Part shown: positions 26,131-33,743 of the stretch, piece by piece
How positions within the stretch are numbered: the first letter of the stretch is position 1
How the letters are laid out: each line of letters starts with the position of its first letter
DNA from: CAVXDY01 sp963721335
GTDB lineage: Bacteria; Actinomycetota; Thermoleophilia; Miltoncostaeales; Miltoncostaeaceae
Length of the DNA: 64,000 nt
Reading direction: 5' to 3'
Assembly: GCA_963721335.1 (NCBI GenBank)
Contig: CAVRIV010000002.1
Location: 496,001-560,000, forward strand
Notes under the pieces: model-generated
The model's database searches: none
What the model was told of the DNA's origin: nothing
The model's input: only the letters and a program-made list of their open reading frames with translations
Program-made: the position numbers and the translations under genes

Positions 26131-26513
26131 CGCCGAAGCAGGTCGTGGTCGCGGCGATCATCGAGCGCGGCGGGCGCGTCCTGGTGAGCCAGCGGGGGCC
26201 CGAGGTGGGACAGCCCGGGCGGTGGGAGTTCCCGGGGGGGAAGCGCGAGCAGGGCGAGGGCGACCGTGAGGCGCTCGTCCGCGAGCTGCGAGAGGAGCTC
26301 GGGATCTCGCTCAGCGTGGGCCCGCGCGTCTGGACGGCCACCGCCGGGCCCCTCGAGCTGAGGTTCTTCCGGTGCCCCTGGGCCGGCGGTCAGCGCCCGC
26401 GGGCGCTCGGGAGCGTGCAGTTCCGGTGGGTGCGGCGCGAGGATCTGCCCGGTTTGTCGTTCCCTCCCGCCGACACGCCCCTGGTGCGCGCCCTCATCGA
26501 GGGAAGGGTGTGA
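26127..26513 (+). CDS. mutT: NUDIX hydrolase, MutT-like 8-oxo-dGTP diphosphatase
   Basis: 128 residues with a complete Nudix box: GGKREQGEGDREALVRELREE (G-x5-E-x7-R-E-x2-E-E form). The start VVVAAIIERGGRVLVSQRG and the end FRWVRREDLPGLSFPPADTPLV are typical MutT. GTG 26127 overlaps the mutY stop. Clearing 8-oxo-dGTP fits with MutY removing mispaired adenines, so the pair likely forms a GO system. Confidence 0.88.
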   Translation: MTPKQVVVAAIIERGGRVLVSQRGPEVGQPGRWEFPGGKREQGEGDREALVRELREELGISLSVGPRVWTATAGPLELRFFRCPWAGGQRPRALGSVQFRWVRREDLPGLSFPPADTPLVRALIEGRV

Positions 26514-26610
26514 CTGGGCTTGACGTTGACCTGCTTGTCCCGGCGGCCAGCCCCGGCGCAGCCGGTGCCGCCGGTCCGCATCTGCGCCCGCCAGGGCGCG
26601 GATGGCGTCT

Positions 26611-26637
26611 GGCCGGCCCCGCCTAAGAGGGCCGGCC
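26611..26637 (+). terminator. Hairpin after mutT
   Basis: Perfect 9-bp stem GGCCGGCCC / GGGCCGGCC with a 9-base loop, 98 bases after the mutT stop and without a U tract. A further GC stem pair (CCGGCGGC / GCCGCCGG) lies just upstream. It probably ends the repair operon. Confidence 0.5.
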
Positions 26638-26691
26638 TACGCTGACGCTCTTGCGACGCAGGGTAAACTTTCGGCGACCCTGGAGGTGGCG

Positions 26692-26868
26692 ATGGCCAAG
26701 GCAAAGCGGGAGCGGCGCAACAGCATCAGGACCATGGCGACGGATTCGTCCGCGCTCGACGCCCTCGAGTCCCTGGAGCGCGCGGAGCGGTCCGCCGCCG
26801 AGGCCGAGCGCACGAACCCCGAGCCCGAGACCAGCGCCTCGATTCCCGTCGAGGTCGAGAAGGAGTAG
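26692..26868 (+). CDS. Small hypothetical protein (58 aa)
   Basis: Starts AKAKRERRNSIRTMATDSS, basic at the N terminus and acidic at the end, with no hydrophobic segment; probably a helical, partly disordered protein. ATG 26692 has a strong TGGAGGTG 4-11 bases upstream, which makes translation likely. A TAAACT hexamer (26664-26669) could be its -10. No family recognised. It converges with phoU. Confidence 0.6.
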   Translation: MAKAKRERRNSIRTMATDSSALDALESLERAERSAAEAERTNPEPETSASIPVEVEKE

Positions 26869-26886
26869 CCGGCCCGGGGCGCCGCG

Positions 26887-27562
26887 TCAGGCGCCCGCGG
26901 CGGTCGCCCGCGTGAAGGGCTCCCCGCTGACCAGGAAGCGCACCCGCCCTCCGAGCTCCGAGCCGTTGTTGGCCACGCGCTCCAGGTGGCGCGCCACCAG
27001 CACGGCCGCGGCCGACCACGCCCGGGTCTCGGGCTCGTCCGGGGCGGCGGCCACGGCGGTCAGCACGTCGCGCAGCATCAGCCGCACGTTCGCCGCCTCG
27101 GCGGCGGCCTCCTCGCCGAGCTCCGCGTCGCCCCGGGCGATGGCCTGCACCGCGCGCGCGAGCGTGTCGATCGCGCGGGCGCTCATGCGGGAGATGAGCG
27201 CCTGAACCTCCGGCACCGCCCCCTCCGGCCTGACCTGGGTGGCGGCCTCGGCGATCGCGACCCCGAGGTCGCCCACCCGCTCGAGCGCCACGACGGCGAT
27301 CAGCCCCACGTGCAGTAGGCGCTGGTCCTGGGCGACCGGCGCCTCCAGCAGTTGGAGGCTGAAGACCTTGTGGTCGAGCTCGGCGCACCTCTGGTCGACG
27401 AGGTCGTCACCCTTGATCACCTCGGCGGAGGCCACGGGGTTCGACCTCCTCCCAGGCGATCACGCCGCGCTCGACCTGGGACAGCACCAGGCTGGCCATC
27501 TCGACGAGGCCGTTGCGGAACTGCTCGATCTCAGCCTGGAAGTTGAGGCGGGTGGGCACCAC
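26887..27562 (-). pseudogene. phoU: Phosphate uptake regulator PhoU, frameshifted near the start
   Basis: PhoU-type helical bundle that links Pst transport to the PhoR sensor. The C-terminal ~180 residues are intact (LDHKVFSLQLLEAPVAQDQRLL, HLERVANNGSELG, near the second PhoU repeat). The first ~40 residues (RLNFQAEIEQFRNGLVEMASLVLSQVERGVIAWEEVEP, read in pieces) are in another frame that starts at GTG 27562 or 27559. One extra C in the CCCC at about 27436-27440 explains the break. No pst genes are in the window. Sequence error is likely. Confidence 0.82.
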
Positions 27563-27609
27563 GTGGATCCTAGTTGCCGGCGTGTGACACCGGGGTGTCC
27601 GCGAGCCAC

Positions 27610-27615
27610 TATCCT
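27610..27615 (+). promoter_or_regulatory. -10-like hexamer of a probable leaderless gene
   Basis: TATCCT ending 6 bases before GTG 27622, with no ribosome binding site between. Transcription would begin at or next to the start codon. Confidence 0.4.
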
Positions 27616-27621
27616 GGGCCG

Positions 27622-28413
27622 GTGTCCACGGCCGCTCCCGCCGTCGCGTCGCCGGCCCTCCCGGTGTCCGGGGGCGTGATCCAGCAGATCGTGCGGCGGC
27701 CCCACCTGTTCGTCGCGTTCACCTTCGCGATCACCGTGTGCGGCCTGGCGCTCGATCGCTATGCCGACCTCGGCGCCCAGATGCTCCTCGGCCTGTGCAC
27801 GTGGGCCTTCCTCGCGATCGTCTTCGTGTACCTCACGCCGATGGAGCGGGCCCAGACCTCGGTGGTGGTCGTGGTGGCCACCTGCGCGGAGGTCATCGGA
27901 TCGATCGTCTGGGGCATCTACGAGTACCGGCTCGGGAACCTGCCGCTCTTCGTGCCGCCGGGTCACGGCTTCGTCTACCTCACCGGGCTGCGCCTGAGCC
28001 AGACCGGGTGGGCGCGCCGGCACGTCAAGGCCCTGGTGCGGATCGCGATGGCCGGCGTGGGCGGCTGGGCGGTGCTCGGCCTCGTGGCCCTGGGGAGGGT
28101 GGACGCGGCGGGGGCCGTGGGGGCGGCGGTGCTCCTCCTGTTCCTCTGGCGCGGGCGGGCGCCGGCGGTCTACGCGGGCGTGTTCCTGGCGGTCGCCTTC
28201 CTGGAGATCTACGGCACCGCCGTGGGGACCTGGCGGTGGGCCGAGGAGGTGCCGGGCCTCGGCGTCCCCGACGGCAACCCGCCGAGCGGGGCGGCGAGCG
28301 GCTACGTCTTCTTCGACATCGCCGCCCTGGCATTGGCGCCCTGGCTGCTGCTCGCCTGCAGCCGGCTCGGACGCCGCCGGCCCGCGCTGCGCCCCACGAC
28401 CGACCGGCTCTAG
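27622..28413 (+). CDS. Multi-pass membrane protein of unknown function
   Basis: 263 residues with seven or eight hydrophobic segments from about residue 30 to 250 (for example LFVAFTFAITVCGLAL, TSVVVVVATCAEVIGSIVWG, AAVLLLFLWR). Conserved-looking polar spots include IYEYRLGNLPLFVPPGHGFVY and the late WRWAEEVPGLG. It resembles a conserved actinobacterial integral membrane family, but I cannot name it. GTG 27622 is chosen for the -10-like hexamer just upstream and the Ala/Pro-rich soluble start. Confidence 0.7.
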   Translation: MSTAAPAVASPALPVSGGVIQQIVRRPHLFVAFTFAITVCGLALDRYADLGAQMLLGLCTWAFLAIVFVYLTPMERAQTSVVVVVATCAEVIGSIVWGIYEYRLGNLPLFVPPGHGFVYLTGLRLSQTGWARRHVKALVRIAMAGVGGWAVLGLVALGRVDAAGAVGAAVLLLFLWRGRAPAVYAGVFLAVAFLEIYGTAVGTWRWAEEVPGLGVPDGNPPSGAASGYVFFDIAALALAPWLLLACSRLGRRRPALRPTTDRL

Positions 28414-28440
28414 CGACCCTCGTCGCTACACTCGCTCCCG

Positions 28441-28731
28441 GTGACCGGCCAGTCCATCACCGGGGAGATCAGCCTGCTGTGGCAGGACCGCGACCCGTAC
28501 GCGGGCGACGTGCTGCTGATGAGCCTCGACACGGACGAGCCCTTCCGCATGAACACGTTCGAGATCCGCGGCGGCCTGGCCGAGCGGCTGAAGGACGGTG
28601 TGCTGGCGGAGGGCATGCGGGTGCGCGTGGAGTGCCGGGCGGAGACCATCGAGGTGGTCAACCTGGAGAACGGCGAGACGTCCGACGAGGACCGGGCGGT
28701 GGTCACCGACGTGATCGTTCTCGACGGGTGA
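28441..28731 (+). CDS. Small hypothetical protein, possible OB-like fold
   Basis: 96 residues: GEISLLWQDRDPYAGDVLLMSLDTDEPF, then GMRVRVECRAETIEVVNL and VVTDVIVL. The strand-rich pattern could be a small beta barrel, but no family is recognised. GTG 28441 lies 8 bases after TACACT (28427-28432), with no ribosome binding site. A hairpin element of the two-copy family begins 15 bases after its stop. Confidence 0.5.
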   Translation: MTGQSITGEISLLWQDRDPYAGDVLLMSLDTDEPFRMNTFEIRGGLAERLKDGVLAEGMRVRVECRAETIEVVNLENGETSDEDRAVVTDVIVLDG

Positions 28732-28746
28732 GGGGGATTCTCAAAC

Positions 28747-28813
28747 GCCGCCGCCGGAACGACTCCTGGGGGGCCATGACGGGCCGTCCATGGCCCTTTC
28801 AACCGGCGGCGGC
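28747..28813. other. Two-copy covarying hairpin element, copy 1
   Basis: A 67-base element closed by an 11-bp stem (28747-28757 with 28803-28813). It contains the core GGAACGACTCCTGGGGGG (28756-28773) and an inner 5-bp hairpin with loop GTCCAT (28781-28796). The second copy at 55535-55600 shares the core and layout, while both stems differ by compensating changes. It starts 15 bases after a stop codon and ends 45 bases before tRNA-Gln. Orientation is undecided; on the minus strand the inner loop reads ATGGAC. Confidence 0.65.
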
Positions 28814-28828
28814 TGTCGACCCAGTGTT

Positions 28829-28834
28829 TATACT
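28829..28834 (+). promoter_or_regulatory. -10 element for tRNA-Gln
   Basis: TATACT lies 24 bases before the tRNA 5' end. No good -35 is seen at the right distance, since that spot falls in the end of the hairpin element. Confidence 0.5.
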
Positions 28835-28858
28835 CGCTCGGCCATGGAGGGCGTTTGA

Positions 28859-28932
28859 TGGGGCGTAGCCAAGGGGTAAGGCAGCGGGTTTTGGTCCCGC
28901 GATCGGGGGTTCGAATCCTCCCGCCCCAACCA
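28859..28932 (+). tRNA. tRNA-Gln (UUG anticodon)
   Basis: Full cloverleaf: acceptor TGGGGCG pairs with CGCCCCA, discriminator A, encoded CCA end. The anticodon stem GCGGG/CCCGC holds loop TTTTGGT with anticodon TTG, and the T arm contains GGTTCGAATC. It is transcribed on its own just before glmU. Confidence 0.95.
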
Positions 28933-28967
28933 GGTGGACCGTCCCGCCCCCCGACCTCCAGGATCGC

Positions 28968-30365
28968 ATGAGCATCGGTGCCGTCGTCCTCGCCGCCGGG
29001 CAGGGGACAAGGATGCACTCGGTCACCCCGAAGGTGGCCCAACCCCTGGCCGGCCGCCCGTTGATCGCGTGGGTGCTCGACGCGCTCGCCGCGGCGGACG
29101 CCGCCCGCACCGTCGTGGTGGTCGGGCACGAGGCGGACGCCGTCCGCAAGGTCCTCCCTCCCGGCGTCTCCGTGGTCGTCCAGGCCGAGCGGCGGGGCAC
29201 CGGGGACGCCGCCCGGGTGGGCCTGGAGGCGCTCGACCCCGCGTGCGACACCGTCGTGGTGGCGTGCGGCGACACGCCGCTGCTCCCCCGCGGCCTGGTG
29301 CGGGCGCTGGTGGAGGCGCAGACCTCGGAGCGGTCGCGCGCGGCCACCATCGTGACGGCGGTGCTCCCCGACGCCGGCGCCTACGGGCGCGTGGTGCGCG
29401 GCGCGGACGGGACCGTCGCCCGGGTCGTGGAGTCCCGCAACGCCTCCGCCGAGGAGCTGGCCATCGGCGAGTTCAACGCCGGGCTCTACGCCTTCGACCG
29501 CGCGCGGCTGGACGGCGCCCTCGGCCGCCTGGCGACCGACGCCGAGACGGGCGAGCTGCTCCTCACGGACGCCCTGGCGCTGCTCGAGGGCCCGGTGGCG
29601 CTCCTTCAGGCCGACGATCCCGAGACCGTCGCGGGGGTCAACGACAAGGTCGAGCTGGCGGCCTGCGAGGTCGTGCTCCAGCGGCACCTGCGCGATGAGC
29701 TGATGCGCGGCGGCGTCACGATGCCCGACCCGGGGTCGGTCTACGTCGACGCGGGCGTGCGGGTGGGCGCCGACACCGTGCTGTGGCCCGGCACCCACCT
29801 GCGCGGCGAGACCCGCATCGGCGAGGGCTGCAGCATCGGCCCCGACGTGGTGATCGCCGACAGCGCCATCGGCCCCGACTGCACGATCCTCAGCGCCCAC
29901 GTGGCCGGCGCCACGATCGAGGGCGGGACCCGGGTGGGCCCGTTCGCCTACCTGCGCCCGGGCACGCGGCTGGAGCGGGGCTCGCGGGTGGGCACCTACG
30001 TCGAGATCAAGAACTCGGTCATCGGGCCCGGCGCGGCCGTGCCGCACCTCTCGTACGTCGGCGACGCCACCGTGGGCGAGGGCACGAACATCGGCGCCGG
30101 CAACATCACCGCCAACTACGACGGGTTCCGCAAGCACCGCACCACCATCGGCGCGCGCGTGAAGACCGGCTCGGACTGCGTGTTCGTGGCCCCCGTCACC
30201 GTGGGCGACGACGCGATGACCGGCGCCGGGTCCATCATCACCGACGACGTCCCCGACGGGGCGCTCGGCATCGCGCGGGCGCGCCAGTCCGTGATCGAGG
30301 GATTCACGGAGAAGGCCGTGGCACGGGCCCGGGCGGCCTCCGAGGCGAAGGGGGGCCGCCGGTGA
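28968..30365 (+). CDS. glmU: Bifunctional GlmU (GlcN-1-P acetyltransferase / GlcNAc-1-P uridylyltransferase)
   Basis: Makes UDP-GlcNAc for peptidoglycan. 465 residues: an N-terminal nucleotidyltransferase (VVLAAGQGTRMHSVTPK) with ACGDTPLL and GEFNAGLYAFD, then a left-handed beta-helix acetyltransferase built of hexapeptide repeats from about 245, with VEIKNSVIGPG, the catalytic His region (PHLSYVGDATVG) and GNITANYDG. Length is normal. prs overlaps its stop (GTGA), as in many bacteria. Confidence 0.97.
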   Translation: MSIGAVVLAAGQGTRMHSVTPKVAQPLAGRPLIAWVLDALAAADAARTVVVVGHEADAVRKVLPPGVSVVVQAERRGTGDAARVGLEALDPACDTVVVACGDTPLLPRGLVRALVEAQTSERSRAATIVTAVLPDAGAYGRVVRGADGTVARVVESRNASAEELAIGEFNAGLYAFDRARLDGALGRLATDAETGELLLTDALALLEGPVALLQADDPETVAGVNDKVELAACEVVLQRHLRDELMRGGVTMPDPGSVYVDAGVRVGADTVLWPGTHLRGETRIGEGCSIGPDVVIADSAIGPDCTILSAHVAGATIEGGTRVGPFAYLRPGTRLERGSRVGTYVEIKNSVIGPGAAVPHLSYVGDATVGEGTNIGAGNITANYDGFRKHRTTIGARVKTGSDCVFVAPVTVGDDAMTGAGSIITDDVPDGALGIARARQSVIEGFTEKAVARARAASEAKGGRR

Positions 30366-31360
30366 GCACGAGCATCGACCGGGACGACTCCAAGCGGCTG
30401 ATGGTCTTCGCCGGGCGGGCGAGCCAGGTGCTGGGCGGGAAGATCGCCACGCGCCTCGGCATCGAGCTCGGCAGCGTCCGGCTGCAGACGTTCGCCAACG
30501 GCGAGATCTACGTGCGCTTCGAGGAGAGCGTGCGCGGCGCCGACGTCTTCCTGGTGCAGTCCACGTCGAAGCCGGTGAACGACAGCCTGATGGAGCTGTT
30601 GATCATGATCAACGCCGCCAAGCTGGCCTCGGCGCACCGCATCACCGCCGTCATCCCCTGGTACGGCTACTCGCGCCAGGACAAGAAGTCGGCCCCCCGC
30701 GAGCCCATCACGGCCAAGCTCATCGCCGAGCTGCTCCAGGCCGCGGGCGTGGACCGCGTGCTCACGATGGACCTGCACGCCGGCCAGGTTCAGGGCTTCT
30801 TCCAGGTGCCCGTGGACCACATGACCGCGCTCCCCATGTTCGTCAACCACTTCCGCGAGCGCGTCTACGGGGGCGACCTCTCGGAGCGGCTGGTGGTGGT
30901 CTCACCGGACGCCGGGCGCGCCAAGCTCGCCAACCACTTCGCCGAGCGGCTCGGGGCCACCCTGGCCGTCCTCACCAAGCAGCGTCCCGATCACAACGAG
31001 GCGGAGGTGACCCTGCTGATCGGCGACGTCGAGGGCCGCGACGCCATCCTGATCGACGACATGATCGACACGGCGGGCACCCTCTGCGCCGGAGCGGAGA
31101 TGGTGAAGGGCCAGGGAGCCACTCGCATCTACGCCGCGGCCACCCACGGGCTCCTGTCGGGGAGCGCCGTGCAGCGGCTGCGCGACTCGGTGATCGAGGA
31201 GGTCGTCCTCAGCGACACCATCCCCCTGCCCGAGGAGGCGGCCGACAGCGAGCTCTTCCGGGTCCTCTCGGTCGACCGCATCCTGGCCGACTCGGTGCAC
31301 AACGTGTTCTGCGACGAGTCGGTGAGCGCGATCTTCGCGGGCGAGAACCAGCTCTTCTAG
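30362..31360 (+). CDS. prs: Ribose-phosphate pyrophosphokinase
   Basis: Makes PRPP from ribose-5-phosphate and ATP for nucleotides, His and Trp. 332 residues with FANGEIYVRFEESVRG, IPWYGYSRQDKKSAPREPI, the catalytic-site segment MDLHAGQVQGFF, and the PRPP-binding loop LIDDMIDTAGTL. GTG 30362 overlaps the glmU stop. Directly after its stop begins a degraded prophage segment. Confidence 0.96.
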   Translation: MSTSIDRDDSKRLMVFAGRASQVLGGKIATRLGIELGSVRLQTFANGEIYVRFEESVRGADVFLVQSTSKPVNDSLMELLIMINAAKLASAHRITAVIPWYGYSRQDKKSAPREPITAKLIAELLQAAGVDRVLTMDLHAGQVQGFFQVPVDHMTALPMFVNHFRERVYGGDLSERLVVVSPDAGRAKLANHFAERLGATLAVLTKQRPDHNEAEVTLLIGDVEGRDAILIDDMIDTAGTLCAGAEMVKGQGATRIYAAATHGLLSGSAVQRLRDSVIEEVVLSDTIPLPEEAADSELFRVLSVDRILADSVHNVFCDESVSAIFAGENQLF

Positions 31361-31398
31361 ACGTAGCGCGAGACCCCGCATGACGACGCCGCGCCGGG

Positions 31399-31758
31399 GT
31401 TCACGTCGAAGCCGCGCGCCAGGTGATCGGCAGGACCCTCGACCCGTGGCAGGTGGATGTGCTGACCGCCGGCATGGGTCGCGACCGCGCCGGCTGCTGG
31501 GTCGCGGACGACGTGCTGACCGTGGTCCCCCGCCAGAACGGGAAGTCGGTGATCCTGCTCGCCCGCGCGCTCTGGGGGGCGCTGAAGCGTTCCTCACCCT
31601 CAAGAGCTGGTGCGATCACCCGGCGATGGACGAGCACGGACCGAAGGTGTCCGTCTCCCACGGCAAGGAGGGCGTCGAGTTCGCCAACGGCGCCCGCATC
31701 CTGTTCATCGCGCGCTCGAGGACCAATGGCCGGACCTCCCTCGCTCCACGGGCGCTAG
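31399..31758 (+). pseudogene. Phage terminase large subunit remnant
   Basis: No intact frame. The first part reads LDPWQVDVL..., then DDVLTVVPRQNGKSVILLARALWG, the terminase ATPase segment with its Walker-like QNGKS. After a one-base shift at a run of six G near 31576 the second frame continues GAEAFLTLKSW, VSVSHGKEGVEFANGARILFIARSRTNGRT. Only about 110 of the expected 450-550 residues remain, without a start and with the nuclease domain gone. This is a decayed prophage piece wedged between prs and the following island. Confidence 0.75.
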
Positions 31759-31803
31759 GACCACTCCGGTAGAGCCGCCTTTCACCGGCGCGCCGGGGGG
31801 GCG

Positions 31804-32199
31804 CTAACGGGGGGAAGACGCCGTCGTAGAAGCGCCGGCCTGCCGACGCAAGAGCAGGAGCGAGCCAACCAGGATCCAGGCCCAGTACACGAAAGCCGGG
31901 ATGAAGAAGATCGCAAGCAGGCAGATCACACCCACCACCACGCCGACCCATGCGAACCAGCGTGGCAGCAGGCCCGTCTTGAAAGCGACCACGGAGGTCG
32001 CCCAAACCACAAGGGCGCCGACGACGACGGCTCCGACCCAGAGTAAGTAGCCGGCGCTGTTGGAGAGAGCGTAGATGCCAGCCGGGTCGTTCAGCGACTC
32101 CTGGTCGCTGGCCACAGCGAGAGGGGCGACAAAGAACGAGACCGCACCGATCCACAGTGCCGCGCTCGCCACTCCTGATCCGAAGGCAAGCTGTGCCAC
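31804..32199 (-). CDS. Membrane protein, probably 5'-truncated
   Basis: About 131 residues from GTG 32199, with four hydrophobic segments: ASAALWIGAVSFFVAPLAVA, LLWVGAVVVGALVVWATSVVA, FAWVGVVVGVICLLAIFFI and VYWAWILVGSLLLL. Proteins of this kind usually carry two further N-terminal helices. The open frame upstream codes for nothing recognisable, so the gene has probably lost its 5' end. Codon use is less GC-biased than the surroundings. It lies inside the prophage-derived island. Confidence 0.45.
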   Translation of the reverse strand: MAQLAFGSGVASAALWIGAVSFFVAPLAVASDQESLNDPAGIYALSNSAGYLLWVGAVVVGALVVWATSVVAFKTGLLPRWFAWVGVVVGVICLLAIFFIPAFVYWAWILVGSLLLLRRQAGASTTASSPR

Positions 32200-32369
32200 G
32201 CCCGCCGGGACCCTACCCCAAAGGGACAGGCCGGGGCATGGCGGCGCCCGGTGATTGAAGGCACGACCGCGACGGCGGGCCTGGGCTCTCCACAAGCCCA
32301 CAGGCCGCCGCGTCGCTCCACGCGATTTCCTGACTGACGACCAGCTCTTCTCGGACCGCCGTGCGGGGG

Positions 32370-32453
32370 CTACGCCGCCCTGCCGCGCAGAATCGCGAGC
32401 AGGCCGATCACGGCCAAGACGATGACGACGATCACGAGGATGGTCCAGAGCAT
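32370..32453 (-). CDS. Single-helix membrane peptide (27 aa)
   Basis: Starts MLWTILVIVVIVLAVIGLLA and ends with a short basic tail, so it is one transmembrane helix plus a positive end. It resembles the start of DUF3309-type tiny hydrophobic proteins. A good ribosome binding site (AAGGAG, about 7 bases before ATG 32453 on the minus strand) supports translation. The flanking stretches 32200-32369 and 32454-32632 hold no other gene that I can support. Confidence 0.6.
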   Translation of the reverse strand: MLWTILVIVVIVLAVIGLLAILRGRAA

Positions 32454-32632
32454 GTGAATCTCCTTCTCGAGGGGTGCGATGAGTTCGTGCAGCCCTCTTC
32501 CCGGTCAGGCGCCTGTCCAACCCCCGTGAGACCTCTCCGGCCGGTCCGTTTGGCCGCGACGTGATCGGGGCACCGTGACCGAGACACATCGGGCGACGGA
32601 CGGAAACGTCGCTGGAATTGGGAGGTTTTTCG

Positions 32633-33145
32633 GTGAGCACACAGGACCAGTACCAGCGCACCCACATCGGCCCCGAGGGCTACTCGGATTCGACCAACCT
32701 GCCGCCCATCGACCGGCTCGAGGGCATGGAGGTCCGTGACGCCGCAGGCGAGAAGGTCGGCAAGGTCGACGACAGCTACACCGACACCGGCGGCGCCTAC
32801 GTGCGCTACCTGGCCGTCGCCACCGGCTGGTTCGGAACCAAGCGTCACATGATCCCGGTGGACGACGTGCGCGTGGAGAGCGACGGGGACGACACCTACC
32901 TCGCCGTCCCCTACACCAAGGACCAGCTGCGCGACGCGCCGACCCACGACCGCGACGAGGACTTCACCCAGGCCCACGAGGAGGCCACCTACGGCTACTA
33001 CGGCCGCACGGGCTACTGGGACGCCGTCCGCGCGCGCCAGACCACGCCCGCTCCGACGCCCGAGATCGCCGAGGCCGAGGTCCAGGACGCGCTCCGCCGT
33101 GGCGACGACCCCGATCAGGTGGCCGTGAAGCGCTGGGGTGTTTGA
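32633..33145 (+). CDS. PRC-barrel domain protein
   Basis: 170 residues. The PRC barrel spans about 25-100 (LEGMEVRDAAGEKVGKVDDSY, YVRYLAVATGWFGTKRHMIPVDDV). A Tyr-rich linker follows (YGYYGRTGYW), then a C-terminal helix with RRGDDPDQVAVKRWGV. PRC-barrel proteins of this kind are common stress- or desiccation-associated proteins in actinobacteria, but their function is unknown. GTG 32633 has GGGAGG 8-13 bases upstream. Confidence 0.8.
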   Translation: MSTQDQYQRTHIGPEGYSDSTNLPPIDRLEGMEVRDAAGEKVGKVDDSYTDTGGAYVRYLAVATGWFGTKRHMIPVDDVRVESDGDDTYLAVPYTKDQLRDAPTHDRDEDFTQAHEEATYGYYGRTGYWDAVRARQTTPAPTPEIAEAEVQDALRRGDDPDQVAVKRWGV

Positions 33146-33165
33146 CGCGCCGCCGCTCTTGACTA

Positions 33166-33219
33166 GCATCGGCCGCCTCCCCTTCCTCGCTCCTTAGCGA
33201 CTGCGAGAGCGGCCGATGC
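33166..33219 (+). promoter_or_regulatory. Long inverted repeat covering the start of the 33216 gene
   Basis: A perfect 11-bp stem (GCATCGGCCGC at 33166-33176, GCGGCCGATGC at 33209-33219) encloses a 32-base loop. The right arm contains the ATG of the next gene, so folding would hide the start codon. It also lies 20 bases after the PRC gene stop, so a terminator role is possible. Confidence 0.45.
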
Positions 33220-33743
33220 CGGCACCCCACAAGCCCCCCGAGGACCGTGACCCCATCGTGGGCGAGCACCTCTCCTCCACGGACGTGGCCCGCCTCAACG
33301 AGGCGCTGAAGGCGCTCCCGGCGGAGATCGCCGCGAGCCTGCGCTCGGCCCCCCTCGGGGTGAAGGAGGTGCGCTCGAGGTGGCTCAGGTGGCTGGCGGC
33401 GGCCGCAGTCGTGGTGGCCATCGGCTCCGGGATCTACACGCTGGTGTCGGCGCTCACGACCCCGAGCGTGGTGAGCCAGGTGGCGCCCATCTCCCGCACG
33501 GCGGAGCGGCTCGACCGTGGCCTGATCGGCCTCGACGCGACCATCGACCGCGCCCGCGCGCGCTACCAGGCCGCGCGGGAGCGGCTCGCGCCCGAGCGTC
33601 CGGCCCAGGCGGGGGGCTCCAGCCGGCGCGAGCTCTCCATCGGCGGCGTGTTCCGCGTCACCGTGGAGCGCGATGGCGACGGCCAAGGCGACACCGAGGG
33701 CGTCCTGCGCGGCTGGCGGGCGCGGATCGCGCCCGCCCCCTAG
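33216..33743 (+). CDS. Single-pass membrane protein of unknown function
   Basis: 175 residues: a soluble N-terminal part (STDVARLNEALKALPAEIAAS), one membrane helix (WLAAAAVVVAIGSGIYTLVSAL, about 60-82), then a periplasmic helical region (AERLDRGLIGLDATIDRARARYQAARERL) and a short basic end. No family recognised. There is no ribosome binding site, and the ATG lies in the right arm of a long inverted repeat. It overlaps the opposing gene by 4 bases. Confidence 0.55.
   Translation: MPAPHKPPEDRDPIVGEHLSSTDVARLNEALKALPAEIAASLRSAPLGVKEVRSRWLRWLAAAAVVVAIGSGIYTLVSALTTPSVVSQVAPISRTAERLDRGLIGLDATIDRARARYQAARERLAPERPAQAGGSSRRELSIGGVFRVTVERDGDGQGDTEGVLRGWRARIAPAP

Noticed and set aside
26540..26640. 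Structured RNA between mutT and the 58-residue gene
   Set aside because: Several GC stems are possible, but no conserved core is shared with the two-copy element. A terminator explains it more simply.
28747..28813. Hairpin element as a plain terminator
   Set aside because: No U tract, and a conserved 18-base single-stranded core plus a second inner hairpin go beyond what a terminator needs. A terminator side-effect remains possible.
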